Both the position numbers and the translations under genes were made by a program. Shown here piece by piece: positions 6,054-6,314 of a DNA stretch of 6,314 bases. Under the pieces are notes generated by a model, which was given only the letters and a program-made list of their open reading frames with translations, had not been told where the DNA came from and made no database searches. Position 1 is the first letter of the stretch. Each line of letters starts with the position of its first letter. The stretch covers positions 1-6,314 of the forward strand of contig DASXBJ010000018.1 of NCBI GenBank assembly GCA_036491755.1. Direction: 5' to 3'. The DNA comes from DASXBJ01 sp036491755 (lineage in GTDB: Bacteria; Chloroflexota; Dormibacteria; Dormibacterales; Dormibacteraceae).

Positions 6054-6314
6054 TCACGCCGCCCAGCGCAGCCCCGGTCCGCGCGGCAGTCTCATGCGCC
6101 GCATCGCCACCCGCTCCGGCGGCACGAAGCGAAACTCCCGCCCGGCCCTGACCACCTGCCAGCCACCCTCATGCACCTGCCGGTGATGGTGGTAACAGAG
6201 CAGGACCAGGTTGGACAGGTTGGTGTCCCCACCCCTCGACCAGGCCACGATGTGATGCGGACTCGACCAGTTGACCGGGCGCGAGCAGCCCGGCCACCGG
6301 CAACCCTGGTCTCT
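6054..6314 (-). CDS. HNH endonuclease domain protein (DUF222/13E12-type), 5'-truncated
   Basis: Reading from the right edge, the frame is open and gives 86 residues. It begins RDQGCRWPGC (C5 and C10) and continues with SSPHHIVAWSRGGDTNLSNL, the core HH...W..GG.T...NL. It then has LLCYHHHRQVH (C40, H43, H44, H48). This is the complete HNH nuclease motif with its zinc-knuckle cysteines, in the form seen at the C-terminus of DUF222 / 13E12-repeat proteins that are abundant in actinobacteria-like genomes. The GTG at 6248 that could start a shorter protein lies inside the HNH core, so the real start is beyond the window. The last 35 residues are basic (RVAMRRMRLPRG). Such genes are often multicopy and of unclear function. 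Some relatives sit in mobile contexts, but nothing mobile is visible here. Confidence 0.85.
   Translation of the reverse strand, partial: RDQGCRWPGCSRPVNWSSPHHIVAWSRGGDTNLSNLVLLCYHHHRQVHEGGWQVVRAGREFRFVPPERVAMRRMRLPRGPGLRWAA

Noticed and set aside
1..6314. TGGTCTC present near both window edges (7-13 and 6307-6313)
   Set aside because: A 7-base match at arbitrary window limits is not evidence of a terminal repeat, and both edges lie inside genes.

Overview
The window is high-GC bacterial DNA (roughly two thirds G+C by eye) with tightly packed genes, GTG and TTG starts and several genes lacking an obvious Shine-Dalgarno sequence. The protein types (a diverged FtsH-like protease, a double-HTH MerR regulator, a 13E12-type HNH nuclease, menaquinone-type isochorismate synthase) fit a soil-type Actinomycetota, Chloroflexota or Dormibacterota-like lineage. 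I cannot place it more precisely from sequence alone. There is no rRNA, tRNA, CRISPR array, insertion sequence or phage gene.

Left third (1-2144, + strand): the C-terminal part of an FtsH-like AAA+ zinc metalloprotease, cut by the window edge, is followed after 49 bases by a secreted lytic transglycosylase with a TTG start.

Middle (2145-3216): two adjacent minus-strand genes encode small proteins (147 and 150 aa) that are clearly paralogues of each other and resemble the SpoIIAA-like/STAS-SEC14 group. They overlap in a TGATG stop/start junction. Upstream of them is a 176-base divergent intergenic region holding a perfect 12-base palindrome and a second dyad next to the MerR start.

Right third (3217-6314): a plus-strand operon of MerR-type regulator, isochorismate synthase (menF) and alpha/beta hydrolase has a 6-base gap at the first junction and a 1-base overlap at the second. 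The second enzyme makes isochorismate, the entry point of the classical menaquinone route. The hydrolase could be a MenH-type enzyme of the same route, though menD is not in view. The regulator probably controls its own operon. A convergent HNH nuclease gene of the DUF222/13E12 type is cut by the right edge.

I see no clear new defence or mobile system. The most original elements are the coupled STAS-like paralogue pair, the internally duplicated MerR domain tied to menF, and a roughly 40-residue insertion inside the AAA+ core of the FtsH-like protein.
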